DNA from: Halieaceae bacterium
GTDB lineage: Bacteria; Pseudomonadota; Gammaproteobacteria; Pseudomonadales; Halieaceae
NCBI GenBank assembly: GCA_028280635.1
Contig: JANQLM010000117.1
Location: forward strand, 1-45,055
Direction of reading: 5' to 3'
Length of the DNA stretch: 45,055 nucleotides
Shown: piece after piece, positions 19,388 to 28,152 of the stretch
Layout: the number at the start of each line of letters is the position of its first letter
Position numbering within the stretch: the first letter of the stretch is position 1
The notes under the pieces: model-generated
What the model was told of the DNA's origin: nothing
The model's database searches: none
Seen by the model: the letters and a program-made list of their open reading frames with translations, nothing else
Position numbers and translations under genes: made by a program

Positions 19388-22312
19388 ATGAAAAAAATGC
19401 TTATCAACGCAACCCAACCCGAGGAGTTGCGTGTCGCCCTGGTAGAAGGCCAGCGGCTCTACGACCTGGACATCGAGAATCGCACCCGCGTCCAGAAAAA
19501 ATCCAACGTCTATAAAGGCCGCATCACCCGGGTAGAACCCAGCCTCGAGGCCGCCTTCGTCGACTTCGGCGCCGAGCGCCACGGCTTCCTGCCCATGAAG
19601 GAGATCTCCCGCGAGTACTTTTCCAAGAAAGGTGGCAACGGCGAGAACCGCCCCCGCATCAAGGACCTGGTCAAGGAAGGCACCGAGGTCATCGTCCAGG
19701 TGGACAAAGAGGAACGCGGCAACAAGGGAGCCGCCCTCACCACCTTCATCAGCCTGGCCGGCCGCTACATGGTGTTGATGCCCAACAACCCCCGCGCCGG
19801 CGGTATTTCCCGGCGCATCGAAGGTGACGACCGCAGCGAGCTGCGCGAAGCCATGAGCGGACTGGAGATTCCCGACGGCATGGGTGTCATTATCCGCACG
19901 GCGGGCATCGGCCGCAGCTCGGAAGAACTGCAGTGGGACCTGAACTATCTGGTGCAGCTCTGGGAAGCGATCCAGAAAGCCGGCGAAGAAGAAAAGGCAC
20001 CTTCCCTGCTGCTGCAGGAGAGCAATGTCATTATCCGCGCAATCCGCGACTACCTGCGCGAGGATATCGACCAGGTGCTGATCGATTCCAGCGACGCGCA
20101 TCAGCACGCCCAGAACTTCGTCAGCCACATCATGCCCCAATACAAGAATCGTCTCCGTCTGTACGAGGATTCGATTCCCATGTTCAACCGCTTCCAGATC
20201 GAGTCACAGATCGAAACCGCCTTCCAGCGTGAGGTTCGCCTGCCCTCCGGCGGCTCCATTGTGATCGATCCGACCGAAGCCATGGTGTCCATCGATATCA
20301 ACTCGGCCCGCGCCACCAAGGGCAGCGATATTGAGGAGACTGCACTGCAGACCAACCTCGAGGCCGCGGACGAGATCGCGCGCCAGCTCAGGCTGCGGGA
20401 TATTGGCGGTCTGATTGTTATCGATTTCATCGACATGATGGCCTCGCGCAACCAACGCGCTGTGGAAAACCGCATGCGTGACGCACTGAAGATCGATCGG
20501 GCGCGTGTCCAGTTGGGGCGCATTTCCCGCTTTGGACTCCTGGAAATGTCACGCCAGCGCCTGCGCCCCTCACTCGGGGAAACCAGCGCCATTGTCTGCC
20601 CGCGCTGCAATGGCCAGGGCACCATCCGCGACACCAAGTCCCTCGCACTGGCCATCCTGCGGCTGCTGGAGGAAGAAGCGATCAAGGAGCGCTCGGCGGA
20701 AGTGCGTGCCGTGGTGCCGGTACCGGTCGCCACCTACCTGCTCAATGAAAAGCGCGATGCCGTTGTCGAAATTGAACAATTGACCAAGGTCCGGGTGGTG
20801 GTGCTGCCCAACCCGTCCATGGAAACCCCACATTTTGAGGTCGAGCGCCTGCGCGACGACCAGGTGGTCGAAAAGAAGGATCTGTCCTTCGAAATCGACA
20901 TCACACCGGAGGAGGAAGAAGTCCCCGCCGATGTGCCCCAGGACATTCCCCAGGAACGCGCCGCGGTACAGGCCGTTGCACCCGCCTCTCCCGCGCCGGA
21001 AGCTGCGCCGCAGGAAGTCAGTCCGCGCAAGGACAAGGCAAACGACAACCGGCGTCGCGAGCGTAAGCCGCGTAAGCAACAGGAGCCGGCGAAAAAACCT
21101 GGCCTGCTGGCACGGCTGTTCGGATTCCTGGGCGACGAAGCCGCTGAGGAAGAGACCCGCGGCAAGAGGGCGAAAAAAGGCGGACAGCAATCCCGCGGCA
21201 AGCAGGACGGCGAGGAAAGCAAGGACGGACAGCGCAACCGCAACCGGCGTCGTGGTGGCCGTGGCCGCCGCCGTGGCGGTGAAGGCCAGCGTGGCGACGC
21301 CCGCCAGGACAACCGCCAGCAAGGCACGGAACAGCAGGGCCGGAAGCGTGACGATGCCCGGCGCGAAGACGCCCGGCGAGGCGACGGCAAGCGGGACGAC
21401 AACCGCGGCAACGTGCGGGATGACGAACAGCGCAAGGATGCAGATACCCGTCGCGAAGGTAGCGCAAATGAAGAATCCCGGGGTCGCCGCCGCCGTGGAG
21501 GCCGTGGCCGCCGTCGCAACGAAGACGGCGCAGCCCAGCAGCCCAGGGAGGCAGCGACGGACAGCGTAGAGCTTGCCGATAGCGAAGAGTCCCAGGACAA
21601 ACCGCGCAAGCGGCCATCCGACCAGCGCGGCGCGGACAAGCCCCGCCGCCGCCGTCGCGGCAAGCGGCCGCAGGATGCAGAGGCAAGCCCTGCCGCTGAT
21701 ACGGAGCAGGTCCCGGCCGAAGCGGCCACCGCTGACCCCGTCGAAGAACAGGTGACAACGTCACCCGTTGTCACCGACGTTCCCGCAGCGGTTGACGCGC
21801 CGGCCAGTGGTGTCCCGACTGACGATACAGCTTCTGTGGATGGGAACCTGGCAGACGCGTCGGCCTCTGCAGGGGGCGCCGAAGATACGCCGGAACAAGA
21901 AGCATCAGCAGCGACCCAGGTGGACGACACGCCGCCGGAAGACACGACCTACACAGCTACCCCCCAGCCGGAGGCCGACGTTGAGGCACCGGGTGAAGTG
22001 GCTGAAGCCGCAGAGGAGACCGTGGACGCTGAGCCTGCAGAGGCAGCGGAGACAGACCTCCAGGCCGAAGTCGACCCGGAATCAGAGAACACGATAGCCG
22101 GCGCCGAGAGCTCGGGCGGCCGCGCCTGGAACGATCCCCGGATAGCACCAAAGCCCGTGGCAGAGGTCTTTATCGATACGGCACACCCGGTGTTTTTCCG
22201 CGCTGATATTGCCCCGCCGGTGATCCCCGCACGCCCCCAGCCACCCCGCGCGATCAACGATCCGCGCGGTCCGGCCACGGGCGGCAATGACAGCCCGCCG
22301 CTTTCCCAGTAG
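19388..22312 (+). CDS. rne: Ribonuclease E, degradosome scaffold
   Basis: Membrane-associated endoribonuclease for mRNA decay and rRNA/tRNA maturation. Start placed at ATG 19388 ([18 protein letters not shown]), which matches known RNase E; the longer frame adds 34 residues. Of 974 residues, the first ~520 are the catalytic half: S1 domain (about 35-125), catalytic D303 and D346, and zinc-link cysteines C404/C407, all at E. coli numbering. The C-terminal half is disordered: an amphipathic membrane helix ([11 protein letters not shown], about 570), three Arg-rich RNA-binding boxes between about 615 and 760, an acidic stretch, and two NDPR motifs (about 911 and 954) of the kind used to hold degradosome partners. 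Confidence 0.97.
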   Translation: MKKMLINATQPEELRVALVEGQRLYDLDIENRTRVQKKSNVYKGRITRVEPSLEAAFVDFGAERHGFLPMKEISREYFSKKGGNGENRPRIKDLVKEGTEVIVQVDKEERGNKGAALTTFISLAGRYMVLMPNNPRAGGISRRIEGDDRSELREAMSGLEIPDGMGVIIRTAGIGRSSEELQWDLNYLVQLWEAIQKAGEEEKAPSLLLQESNVIIRAIRDYLREDIDQVLIDSSDAHQHAQNFVSHIMPQYKNRLRLYEDSIPMFNRFQIESQIETAFQREVRLPSGGSIVIDPTEAMVSIDINSARATKGSDIEETALQTNLEAADEIARQLRLRDIGGLIVIDFIDMMASRNQRAVENRMRDALKIDRARVQLGRISRFGLLEMSRQRLRPSLGETSAIVCPRCNGQGTIRDTKSLALAILRLLEEEAIKERSAEVRAVVPVPVATYLLNEKRDAVVEIEQLTKVRVVVLPNPSMETPHFEVERLRDDQVVEKKDLSFEIDITPEEEEVPADVPQDIPQERAAVQAVAPASPAPEAAPQEVSPRKDKANDNRRRERKPRKQQEPAKKPGLLARLFGFLGDEAAEEETRGKRAKKGGQQSRGKQDGEESKDGQRNRNRRRGGRGRRRGGEGQRGDARQDNRQQGTEQQGRKRDDARREDARRGDGKRDDNRGNVRDDEQRKDADTRREGSANEESRGRRRRGGRGRRRNEDGAAQQPREAATDSVELADSEESQDKPRKRPSDQRGADKPRRRRRGKRPQDAEASPAADTEQVPAEAATADPVEEQVTTSPVVTDVPAAVDAPASGVPTDDTASVDGNLADASASAGGAEDTPEQEASAATQVDDTPPEDTTYTATPQPEADVEAPGEVAEAAEETVDAEPAEAAETDLQAEVDPESENTIAGAESSGGRAWNDPRIAPKPVAEVFIDTAHPVFFRADIAPPVIPARPQPPRAINDPRGPATGGNDSPPLSQ

Positions 22313-22317
22313 CAGGC

Positions 22318-22345
22318 TTGAGCAAAGAAAGCATCGCTGTATAAT
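22318..22345 (+). promoter_or_regulatory. Promoter of tRNA-Ser
   Basis: TTGAGC (22318-22323), 16-nt spacer, perfect TATAAT (22340-22345), then a GC-rich discriminator (GCGACGCC) typical of stringently controlled stable-RNA promoters. It lies 40 nt upstream of the tRNA. Confidence 0.75.
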
Positions 22346-22385
22346 GCGACGCCTGCCGCGGCCCCGCCGCGGCAAAACAGTTAAA

Positions 22386-22473
22386 GGTGGGCTGGCTGAG
22401 CGGTCGAAAGCGGCGGTCTTGAAAACCGTTGAACCGAGAGGTTCCCGGGGTTCGAATCCCTGGCCCACCGCCA
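22386..22473 (+). tRNA. tRNA-Ser (anticodon UGA)
   Basis: 88 nt with GGTGGGC/GCCCACC acceptor stem, discriminator G and encoded CCA. Anticodon loop CTTGAAA gives TGA. The long variable arm is typical of serine tRNAs. Its 3' end contains AATCCCTGGCCC, which reappears in the repeat modules just downstream. Confidence 0.97.
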
Positions 22474-22476
22474 AAT

Positions 22477-22510
22477 AAAAAACCCCGGGCAGCGCCCGGG
22501 GTTTTTTATT
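22477..22510 (+). terminator. Rho-independent terminator after tRNA-Ser
   Basis: ACCCCGGGC-AGC-GCCCGGGGT hairpin flanked by A-rich sequence and followed by TTTTTTATTT. Very strong. Confidence 0.92.
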
Positions 22511-22557
22511 TGACGCTGTGCCAGGATTTGATTTGAACCCCCCGGTTCGACTGAACG

Positions 22558-22820
22558 CGACCACAGGAGCGTTCAGGACGGGTTCACCGCAGGTGAAACC
22601 GCCCGCAGGGCGACAACGCCCCGAAGGGTGTTGTCGTCAATCCCTGGCCCGGCTCGGTCTAAGTCCTACCTCCCGACCAAAGGAGCATTCTGCACGCCCG
22701 CAGATCGCGCAGCGATCGAGGAGAGCCTGCCCCTTTTTTAGGGTACGCCCGGAGGGTCACAACAGGCAAAAGCCTGTTGTGATGCATCCCTGGCCCGGCT
22801 CGATCTAACCTACCTACGCC
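22558..22820 (+). repeat. Two tandem hairpin modules downstream of tRNA-Ser
   Basis: Two copies (22558-22673 and 22674-22820) share the same order of parts. Part A: CGACCAxAGGAGCxTTC (22558, 22674). Part B: a hairpin with a GCA loop but different stem (22581-22600; 22703-22717). Part C: CGCCCGSAGGG followed by an 11-bp hairpin with a 4-nt loop (22611-22636; 22757-22782). Part D: ATCCCTGGCCCGGCTCG (near 22640 and 22786), then TCTAA and CCTACCT. Stem sequences differ while pairing is kept. Part D begins with the tRNA-Ser 3' sequence. The rest of the 500-nt gap up to 23035 holds only the yccA promoter. Confidence 0.8.
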
Positions 22821-22960
22821 CCGAACTAAACCAATACCAGGCCGTCTAATCCTCAAGTAAACTCCACCAAATCCACTGCCAGACAGGTTTCGTAGACATT
22901 TCAGCAACTTACAATTATCAATTAATGGGGACTCAAATCTATACACACAAGCCACAACGC

Positions 22961-22988
22961 TTGATTTTGCCGCCCCCGCCCCTATCAT
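22961..22988 (+). promoter_or_regulatory. Promoter of the YccA-like gene
   Basis: TTGATT (22961-22966), 16 nt, TATCAT (22983-22988). The same bases also read CTTGAT followed after 13 nt by CCCCTAT, loosely like a sigma-32 promoter; E. coli yccA is envelope-stress responsive, so either reading is plausible. Confidence 0.55.
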
Positions 22989-23035
22989 TTACATCATATC
23001 AGTAGCGCATGAGCGCACCTTACGGAGTTGTAAGC

Positions 23036-23710
23036 ATGGAACCGAAAAGCCTGTACTCAGCACAAACCGGCGGCGTGGAATCGATCCTCGCGACCAACCG
23101 CGTCCTGAAAAATACCTACATGCTGTTAAGCATGACGCTGCTGTTCAGCGCCGGCACCGCCGCGTTGTCCATGGCATTGAATCTCTCCCACGGCGTGGCC
23201 CTGATACTCAGCTTCGTGGGGCTCGGCCTGCTGTTTGTGGTGCAGGCCACCGCCAACAGCGGCATGGGCATTGTCTCCGTCTTCGCTTTCACCGGCGTTC
23301 TGGGTGCAGCACTGGGGCCGATGTTGAACGCCTACATGGCGTTACCCAACGGACCCTCGCTGGTGATGCAGGCCATGGGCGGAACGGCCATCGTGTTCCT
23401 CGGCCTGTCCGGTTACGCGCTGACCACGCGTAAGGATTTCTCCTACATGGGCGGCTTCCTGATAGTCGGCCTGCTGGTGGGTATCGTTGCCTCCATCGCC
23501 AACATTTTCCTCGGCATTCCGGCACTGTCGCTGACAATCTCCGCGGCCTTTGTACTGATCTTCTCCGGCCTGATCCTGTTCGACACCAGCCGCATCATCA
23601 ACGGCGGTGAGACAAACTACATCCGCGCCACGGTGGCCCTGTACCTGGACATCTACAACCTGTTTGTCCACCTACTGCACCTGCTCGGCGCCTTCGGCGG
23701 CGACGACTGA
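23036..23710 (+). CDS. yccA: Bax-inhibitor-1/YccA family inner-membrane protein
   Basis: Seven-helix integral membrane protein; E. coli YccA binds and modulates the FtsH protease. Start chosen at ATG 23036 because ACGGAG lies 8 nt upstream, whereas the ATG at 23009 has no site; this gives 224 residues beginning MEPKSLYSAQTGG. Hydrophobic helices fill most of residues 25-215, and LFDTSRIINGGETNYI plus LYLDIYNLFVHLL near the end are family hallmarks. Monocistronic, with tandem terminators downstream. Confidence 0.92.
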   Translation: MEPKSLYSAQTGGVESILATNRVLKNTYMLLSMTLLFSAGTAALSMALNLSHGVALILSFVGLGLLFVVQATANSGMGIVSVFAFTGVLGAALGPMLNAYMALPNGPSLVMQAMGGTAIVFLGLSGYALTTRKDFSYMGGFLIVGLLVGIVASIANIFLGIPALSLTISAAFVLIFSGLILFDTSRIINGGETNYIRATVALYLDIYNLFVHLLHLLGAFGGDD

Positions 23711-23723
23711 AGCCTCTACCGGG

Positions 23724-23789
23724 CGCTCGCCTCCGGGCGGGCGTTTTGCGGAATCAGCAAAGCCCCGGACTGCCGGGGCTTTTTCGTTT
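23724..23789 (+). terminator. Tandem rho-independent terminators after yccA
   Basis: First hairpin CGCTCGCC/GGCGGGCG (23724-23743) followed by TTTT; second, stronger hairpin AGCCCCGG-ACTG-CCGGGGCT (23761-23780) followed by TTTTCGTTT. Confidence 0.85.
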
Positions 23790-23840
23790 GTGAGCCGTTT
23801 CTGAACAGCCCTGCACCGTTTTCAGCTACCATCTGAGCCC

Positions 23841-24233
23841 ATGAAGTTTTCACTGCTTGTATTGAACTCGCCCGGTGCGGCCCAGTCCGGCGACTCTGCC
23901 CTGGCCTTTGCCCGGGCCGTCGTCGAAGCGGGCCATGAGCTTTACCGGGTGTTCTTCTACCACGAGGGTGTACAGCACGGCGACCGCCTGGCGGTACCGG
24001 CCCAGGATGACATTGACCGCCAGGCGGCCTGGGCAGCACTGGCCGCTGATCACAAGGTCGACCTGGTCCTGTGCATCGCATCGGCAATTCGTCGCGGCGT
24101 GTTGGATGAGAACGAGGCGGGCCGACACGAACAGACCGCGGCCAGCGCCCACCCGGCCTTCGAGCTATCCGGGCTGGGCCAGTTGGTGGACGCCCATTTG
24201 CACAGCGACCGCCTGGTCACCTTCGGCGGCTGA
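23841..24233 (+). CDS. tusD: TusD, sulfur-relay protein
   Basis: DsrE-family subunit of the TusBCD complex that passes persulfide sulfur from TusA to TusE for 2-thiolation of tRNA wobble uridine. 130 residues; the essential cysteine is C78 in VLCIASAIRRGV, the same position as in E. coli. First gene of tusDCB-tusE-ybiB-trmA, starting about 50 nt after the yccA terminators. Confidence 0.93.
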   Translation: MKFSLLVLNSPGAAQSGDSALAFARAVVEAGHELYRVFFYHEGVQHGDRLAVPAQDDIDRQAAWAALAADHKVDLVLCIASAIRRGVLDENEAGRHEQTAASAHPAFELSGLGQLVDAHLHSDRLVTFGG

Positions 24234-24234
24234 T

Positions 24235-24597
24235 ATGGACGACAAATCCCTGTTGTTGGTATTCCGGCGCGCGCCTTACGGCCGCAGCCTGTCGCGGGCC
24301 GGCTACGACCTGGCGCTGGCCTGCGCCGCTTTCGACCAGGCGGTCAGCCTGCTGTTCATGGACGACGGCGTCTGGCAACTGCTGCCCCAACAGCGCGCTG
24401 AACGCATCAACGCTCGCAATGTGACCAGCACCCTGGCCTCACTTCCCCTGTACGACGTAGACAGCCTCTACGTGGACAATCCCTCCCTGGTGGCGCGCGG
24501 GCTGGACCCGTCAATCCTGATCGAGGGCGTTGCGCCGCTGACTGAAACAGCGGTGCGTGAGCTGATGGCCGATCACTCTCAGGTCCTGGTGTTCTGA
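24235..24597 (+). CDS. tusC: TusC, sulfur-relay protein
   Basis: 120-residue DsrF-like subunit of TusBCD. Starts MDDKSLLLVFRRAPYG at ATG 24235, one base after the tusD stop. LLFMDDGVWQLL and LYVDNPSL fit TusC. It has no active-site cysteine, as expected. Confidence 0.9.
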   Translation: MDDKSLLLVFRRAPYGRSLSRAGYDLALACAAFDQAVSLLFMDDGVWQLLPQQRAERINARNVTSTLASLPLYDVDSLYVDNPSLVARGLDPSILIEGVAPLTETAVRELMADHSQVLVF

Positions 24598-24601
24598 TTC
24601 C

Positions 24602-24892
24602 ATGGCCATTCTCCACACACTGAACCAGTCCCCCAGCGGCGATGCGATGGCCAGTTGCCTGCGCTGTGTCAATCCCGGTGACAGCCTGCTGCTGCTGGAG
24701 GACGGCGTCTACGCCGCCTGCGATCCCTATGCCGCCGCGCTCAGAAACGCTGGCTGCACGCTGTACGTGCTGGAGGCGGACGCCGACGCCAGAGGCATTG
24801 TCGATTGCGTTGATCCCGGCGCTAAAGCTATCGACTATCGTGGCTTCGTAGAACTCTCTGTCGCCTGCGACGCGGTACAGAGCTGGTACTGA
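24602..24892 (+). CDS. tusB: TusB, sulfur-relay protein
   Basis: 96-residue DsrH-like third subunit of TusBCD, beginning MAILHTLNQSPS and ending in the typical VQSWY. Small gap after tusC, 1-nt overlap with tusE. Confidence 0.9.
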   Translation: MAILHTLNQSPSGDAMASCLRCVNPGDSLLLLEDGVYAACDPYAAALRNAGCTLYVLEADADARGIVDCVDPGAKAIDYRGFVELSVACDAVQSWY

Positions 24893-25206
24893 TGGCCGAC
24901 GTCGCATTCGACAAGGAGGGCTTCCTCCGACATCTGGACGACTGGTCCCCGGAGGTCGCGACGCTGATAGCGCGCCGGGAGGGTATTGAGCTGAGCGAGG
25001 CGCACTGGGAAATCATCACGCTACTGCGCGAATTCTATCGACGCTTCGAGGCGTCACCCGCCAACCGGGCTCTGGTGAAATTTACGGCCCAGCAACTGGG
25101 TGCCGACAAGGGCCGCAGCATCTACCTGATGTCACTGTTTCCCGGCAGCCCCGCCAAGCTGGGCAGCAAGATCGCCGGCCTGCCCAAACCCGACAACTGC
25201 CTGTAA
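24892..25206 (+). CDS. tusE: TusE, sulfurtransferase (DsrC family)
   Basis: 104-residue DsrC/TusE protein that takes sulfur from TusD and hands it to MnmA. The active cysteine is next to last (C103, PKPDNCL). The second cysteine that true DsrC uses about ten residues earlier is absent (GSKIAGLPK), so this is a tRNA-thiolation TusE rather than a sulfite-reductase partner. Confidence 0.94.
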   Translation: MADVAFDKEGFLRHLDDWSPEVATLIARREGIELSEAHWEIITLLREFYRRFEASPANRALVKFTAQQLGADKGRSIYLMSLFPGSPAKLGSKIAGLPKPDNCL

Positions 25207-26192
25207 TGAACGAGCATCCATTTGCGCCCTACGTGCGCATACTCGGCAAGGGCAAGACCGGCACCCGCTCGCTGGACTTCGACGAGGCACGAGCCGCCTT
25301 TACCATGGTATTGCGCGGCGAGGTGGAAGACCTGCAGCTCGGCGCCTTCCTGATGCTCTTGCGAGTCAAGGAGGAAACGCCGGAAGAGCTGGCCGGCTTC
25401 GTCCAGGCCTGCCGGGATTACCTGGGCGAATTGCCGCCGGTGAGCTGCGACCTGGACTGGTCCAGCTACGCCGGCAAGCGCAACCAACATCCCTGGTACC
25501 TGCTCAGTGCACTGCTACTGGCCCACAACGGGGTGCGTGTGTTCATGCACGGCACGGATGGCCACACCCCGGGGCGCGCCTATTCCGAGGCCTGCCTGGG
25601 GGCATTGGGGGTACACCCCGTACAGCGCTTTGCCGAGGTGGCGTCCGCACTTGATGAGCGTGGCTTCTGCTTTATGCCCCTGGCATGCCTATGCCCTCCC
25701 CTGCACGAGATCGTGCAGCTCAAGCCCATTCTGGGCCTGCGCTCGCCGGTAAATACACTGACGCGGATGCTGAACCCGCTGCGGGCACCGCACAGTATCC
25801 AAAGCGTATTCCACCCCGGTTACGCCCGCCTGCACACCGGAGCCGACAGGCTTTTGGGGCAGCCTGCCAGCCTGGTGTTCAAGGGCGAGGCCGGCGAAGT
25901 CGAGATCAAACCCCACGCCCGTACCGAATGCCATCTGCTGCGGGGCGGCGAGGAAACAACGCTGAACTGGCCGCGCAGCCTGCACCACAAGCCGGACCCG
26001 GTGCAGCTCCCCGGCGCCAGCGCCCTGCAGTCCTGCTGGCGCGGCCGCTCTGAAGACGATTACGGAGTTCTGGCCGTGCAGCACACCGCCGCCGCGGCGC
26101 TGGTGTTGTTGGAACGTGCGGGCGATCCACAGGAGGCCCTGCAAACTGCCGCCCGCTGGTGGCGGCAACGCGACCGGGACTGGCTGGGATGA
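25206..26192 (+). CDS. ybiB: YbiB/TrpD2 family, phosphoribosyltransferase-like
   Basis: 328-residue relative of anthranilate phosphoribosyltransferase. Family members (E. coli YbiB) bind nucleic acids and have not been shown to make anthranilate. The glycine-rich substrate loop reads VFMHGTDGHTPGR. Starts one nucleotide into the tusE stop (TAATG) and overlaps trmA as ATGA, so it is embedded in a tRNA-modification operon; a role in RNA or DNA binding fits but is inferred. Confidence 0.85.
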   Translation: MNEHPFAPYVRILGKGKTGTRSLDFDEARAAFTMVLRGEVEDLQLGAFLMLLRVKEETPEELAGFVQACRDYLGELPPVSCDLDWSSYAGKRNQHPWYLLSALLLAHNGVRVFMHGTDGHTPGRAYSEACLGALGVHPVQRFAEVASALDERGFCFMPLACLCPPLHEIVQLKPILGLRSPVNTLTRMLNPLRAPHSIQSVFHPGYARLHTGADRLLGQPASLVFKGEAGEVEIKPHARTECHLLRGGEETTLNWPRSLHHKPDPVQLPGASALQSCWRGRSEDDYGVLAVQHTAAAALVLLERAGDPQEALQTAARWWRQRDRDWLG

Positions 26193-27277
26193 CGACCACA
26201 AACGCCAACGCCTACCCCGAGCTGCTGGCCGCCAAATGCGACCGGGTAGAAGCGATGCTGGCAGAGTTCGCACCACCGGTGGCACTGCGAGTGCCCTCGC
26301 CACCGCAGGCTTTCCGCCTGCGCGCCGAGTTCCGCATCTGGCATGAGGGTGACGACCTGTTCTACGCCATGTTTGACCGGCAGGACCCAAAGACACCGCT
26401 GCGGATTGACCAGTTTCCCATCGCTGCCGAGCGCATCCAGGCAGCGATGCCCCGCCTGCGTGAATTGCTGTTGCCGAGCGAGGTGCTGCGTCGCAAGCTG
26501 TTCCAGGTGGAGTTTCTGTCCACACTGAGCGGCGAGCTGCTGCTTACCCTCGTCTACCATCGGCCCCTGGACGCGGACTGGGAGGCAGCAGCCAGGCTGG
26601 TGGAGCAATCGTTGAATGCCCATGTGATTGGCCGCTCCCGCAGGCAGAAGCTGGTCCTGAGCCGGGACTGGGTGGAGGAAGTACTACCTCTTAGCTGCGG
26701 CGAATTCCGATATCGGCAGTACGAGCAGGGCTTTACCCAGCCCAATGGCCAGGTGAATTGCGAAATGATCAACTGGGCCTACGCCCAGGCGCAGGGGCTG
26801 GGCGGTGACCTGCTGGAACTGTATTGCGGCAACGGCAACTTCACCCTGCCACTGGCCAGGGAATTTGAGCAGGTCCTGGCCACCGAGCTGTCCAAGCGCT
26901 CAATCCAGGCCGCCCTGCACAACCAGAATATCAACGGGGTCGATAACCTGGCACTGGCACGACTGTCGGCGGAGGAAATGTCGGCGGCGCTGCGAGGTGA
27001 ACGTGAGTTCCGCCGCCTCAAAAACCTGTCCCGCCCGCTGGCGGACTATCAATTCAGCACCCTTTTCGTCGACCCGCCGCGGGCCGGACTCGACCCGGAT
27101 ACGGTGGCGCTGGCTGCCGACTTCCAGAACATCCTCTACGTGTCCTGCAACCCGGTGACACTGGCGGAAAACCTGCGCACCCTGACAGCGAGCCATCGGG
27201 TCGAGGCGCTGGCCCTGTTCGACCAGTTCCCCTACACGGAGCATATGGAGTGTGGCGTGCGGCTGGGTCGCCGCTAA
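26189..27277 (+). CDS. trmA: tRNA (uracil-54, C5)-methyltransferase
   Basis: Makes ribothymidine at position 54 of tRNA. Start at ATG 26189 (MTTTNANAYPE), overlapping the ybiB stop; 362 residues against 366 in E. coli. SAM-binding ELYCGNGNFTLPLA, FVDPPRAGLD, nucleophile Cys in YVSCNPVTLAENL and the final EHMECGVRL glutamate are all present. Its stop overlaps the convergent gene's stop by four bases. Confidence 0.96.
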   Translation: MTTTNANAYPELLAAKCDRVEAMLAEFAPPVALRVPSPPQAFRLRAEFRIWHEGDDLFYAMFDRQDPKTPLRIDQFPIAAERIQAAMPRLRELLLPSEVLRRKLFQVEFLSTLSGELLLTLVYHRPLDADWEAAARLVEQSLNAHVIGRSRRQKLVLSRDWVEEVLPLSCGEFRYRQYEQGFTQPNGQVNCEMINWAYAQAQGLGGDLLELYCGNGNFTLPLAREFEQVLATELSKRSIQAALHNQNINGVDNLALARLSAEEMSAALRGEREFRRLKNLSRPLADYQFSTLFVDPPRAGLDPDTVALAADFQNILYVSCNPVTLAENLRTLTASHRVEALALFDQFPYTEHMECGVRLGRR

Positions 27278-28152
27278 ACGCGAATGCCGTAATCCATCAA
27301 CGGCCTGCCCAGAACCTCGTCCAGGCGGTCGGCGTCTTTTTCGTTGATTTCAATAAGCCGCAGGCCCGCTTCCCGGTAGACATCCTTCTTCTTGAGTTTT
27401 AAACCCAGCCGCTCCGGCGGGACTTCCTCGTCCCAGCATTCGATATACACCCTGGCGGCAGGCAGATAGAAGTCGGCGTACAGGACTTCTTCCACCGGCA
27501 GCGCCCGTTGATGGGCGTGCGCCAGCTGCGCCAGGTACAACCAGTTGCAGACTTTGAGTTCCAGGGCAGTTTCCAGAGCGTGCCCGTCGATACCCACCAG
27601 TTCAGTCAGTGCCGCGCTCGCAAACAGATCGTCGGCTGGCTCAGCGCTCACCGGCGCGCCGGCATCCGCCTGGGCATCCAGCTCCCTGTGTATCACCGGG
27701 TGGTCGACAATCTCGTGGGGCCAGGTCACGTAATAGGCACCGCTGTTGTCGCTCTCCTCCTGCTGGCCACCCAGCTTCCTGCCCTGCTCCGTCAGCTCCC
27801 AGCCCAGTACGCTGTGCACCTGCAACCCCAGCTCCGCAAGGGCCCGGTTGATCTGCCGAGGGTGAAGCTTGGGATAGTAGCGGCGCATGCCCGAGGCGCT
27901 GACCCGCTGGTTGGACTCAATCGCACTCAGCATCGGGTGTTCCACCAGGCTATCGGGCCAGACGATGTAGCGGCCATAACGCTGGCTGTCGACATAGCCT
28001 CCGCCCTCGAACTCTCCCTTGTTGGTGAGCAGCCAGCTGTCCTGGTGGCGCTGAATCCAGCCGTAGTCCTTCAGAGTGGCAAAAAGCTGCTGCACCGGCA
28101 GCCCCAGTTTGCGGGCCAGCGCCGAGGTAGACAGTTTGTCGGGATCAGCCAT
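27274..28152 (-). CDS. Unknown: duplicated winged-helix modules plus nuclease-like C-terminus
   Basis: 292 residues I cannot assign to a named family. Residues 8-75 and 84-155 look like two copies of one module: a winged-helix-like start, then W-x-LT-x2-G, GG, and Y-V-x-WP-x3-V-x-HP (VWPDSLVEHPML and TWPHEIVDHPVI). The C-terminal part (about 222-275), ADFYLPAARVYIECW followed by KKKDVYREAGLRLIEIN, has the layout of a PD-(D/E)XK nuclease with D227 and E238 and the Vsr/DUF559-like helix. Last gene of a minus-strand set with the dUTPase (1-nt overlap). DNA binding and cleavage are inferred. Confidence 0.6.
   Translation of the reverse strand: MADPDKLSTSALARKLGLPVQQLFATLKDYGWIQRHQDSWLLTNKGEFEGGGYVDSQRYGRYIVWPDSLVEHPMLSAIESNQRVSASGMRRYYPKLHPRQINRALAELGLQVHSVLGWELTEQGRKLGGQQEESDNSGAYYVTWPHEIVDHPVIHRELDAQADAGAPVSAEPADDLFASAALTELVGIDGHALETALELKVCNWLYLAQLAHAHQRALPVEEVLYADFYLPAARVYIECWDEEVPPERLGLKLKKKDVYREAGLRLIEINEKDADRLDEVLGRPLMDYGIRV

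Noticed and set aside
20734-21945. 403-residue minus-strand frame opposite the rne C-terminal half
   Set aside because: Ser/Arg/Pro low-complexity translation of the complementary strand of a disordered Arg/Glu-rich region.
22558-22820. Degenerate extra tRNA genes after tRNA-Ser
   Set aside because: They share only about 12 bases with the tRNA 3' end; no cloverleaf or anticodon arm can be drawn.
24892-25206. Dissimilatory sulfur oxidation (DsrC)
   Set aside because: Only the C-terminal cysteine is present and dsrAB are absent; the tus genes fit tRNA thiolation.
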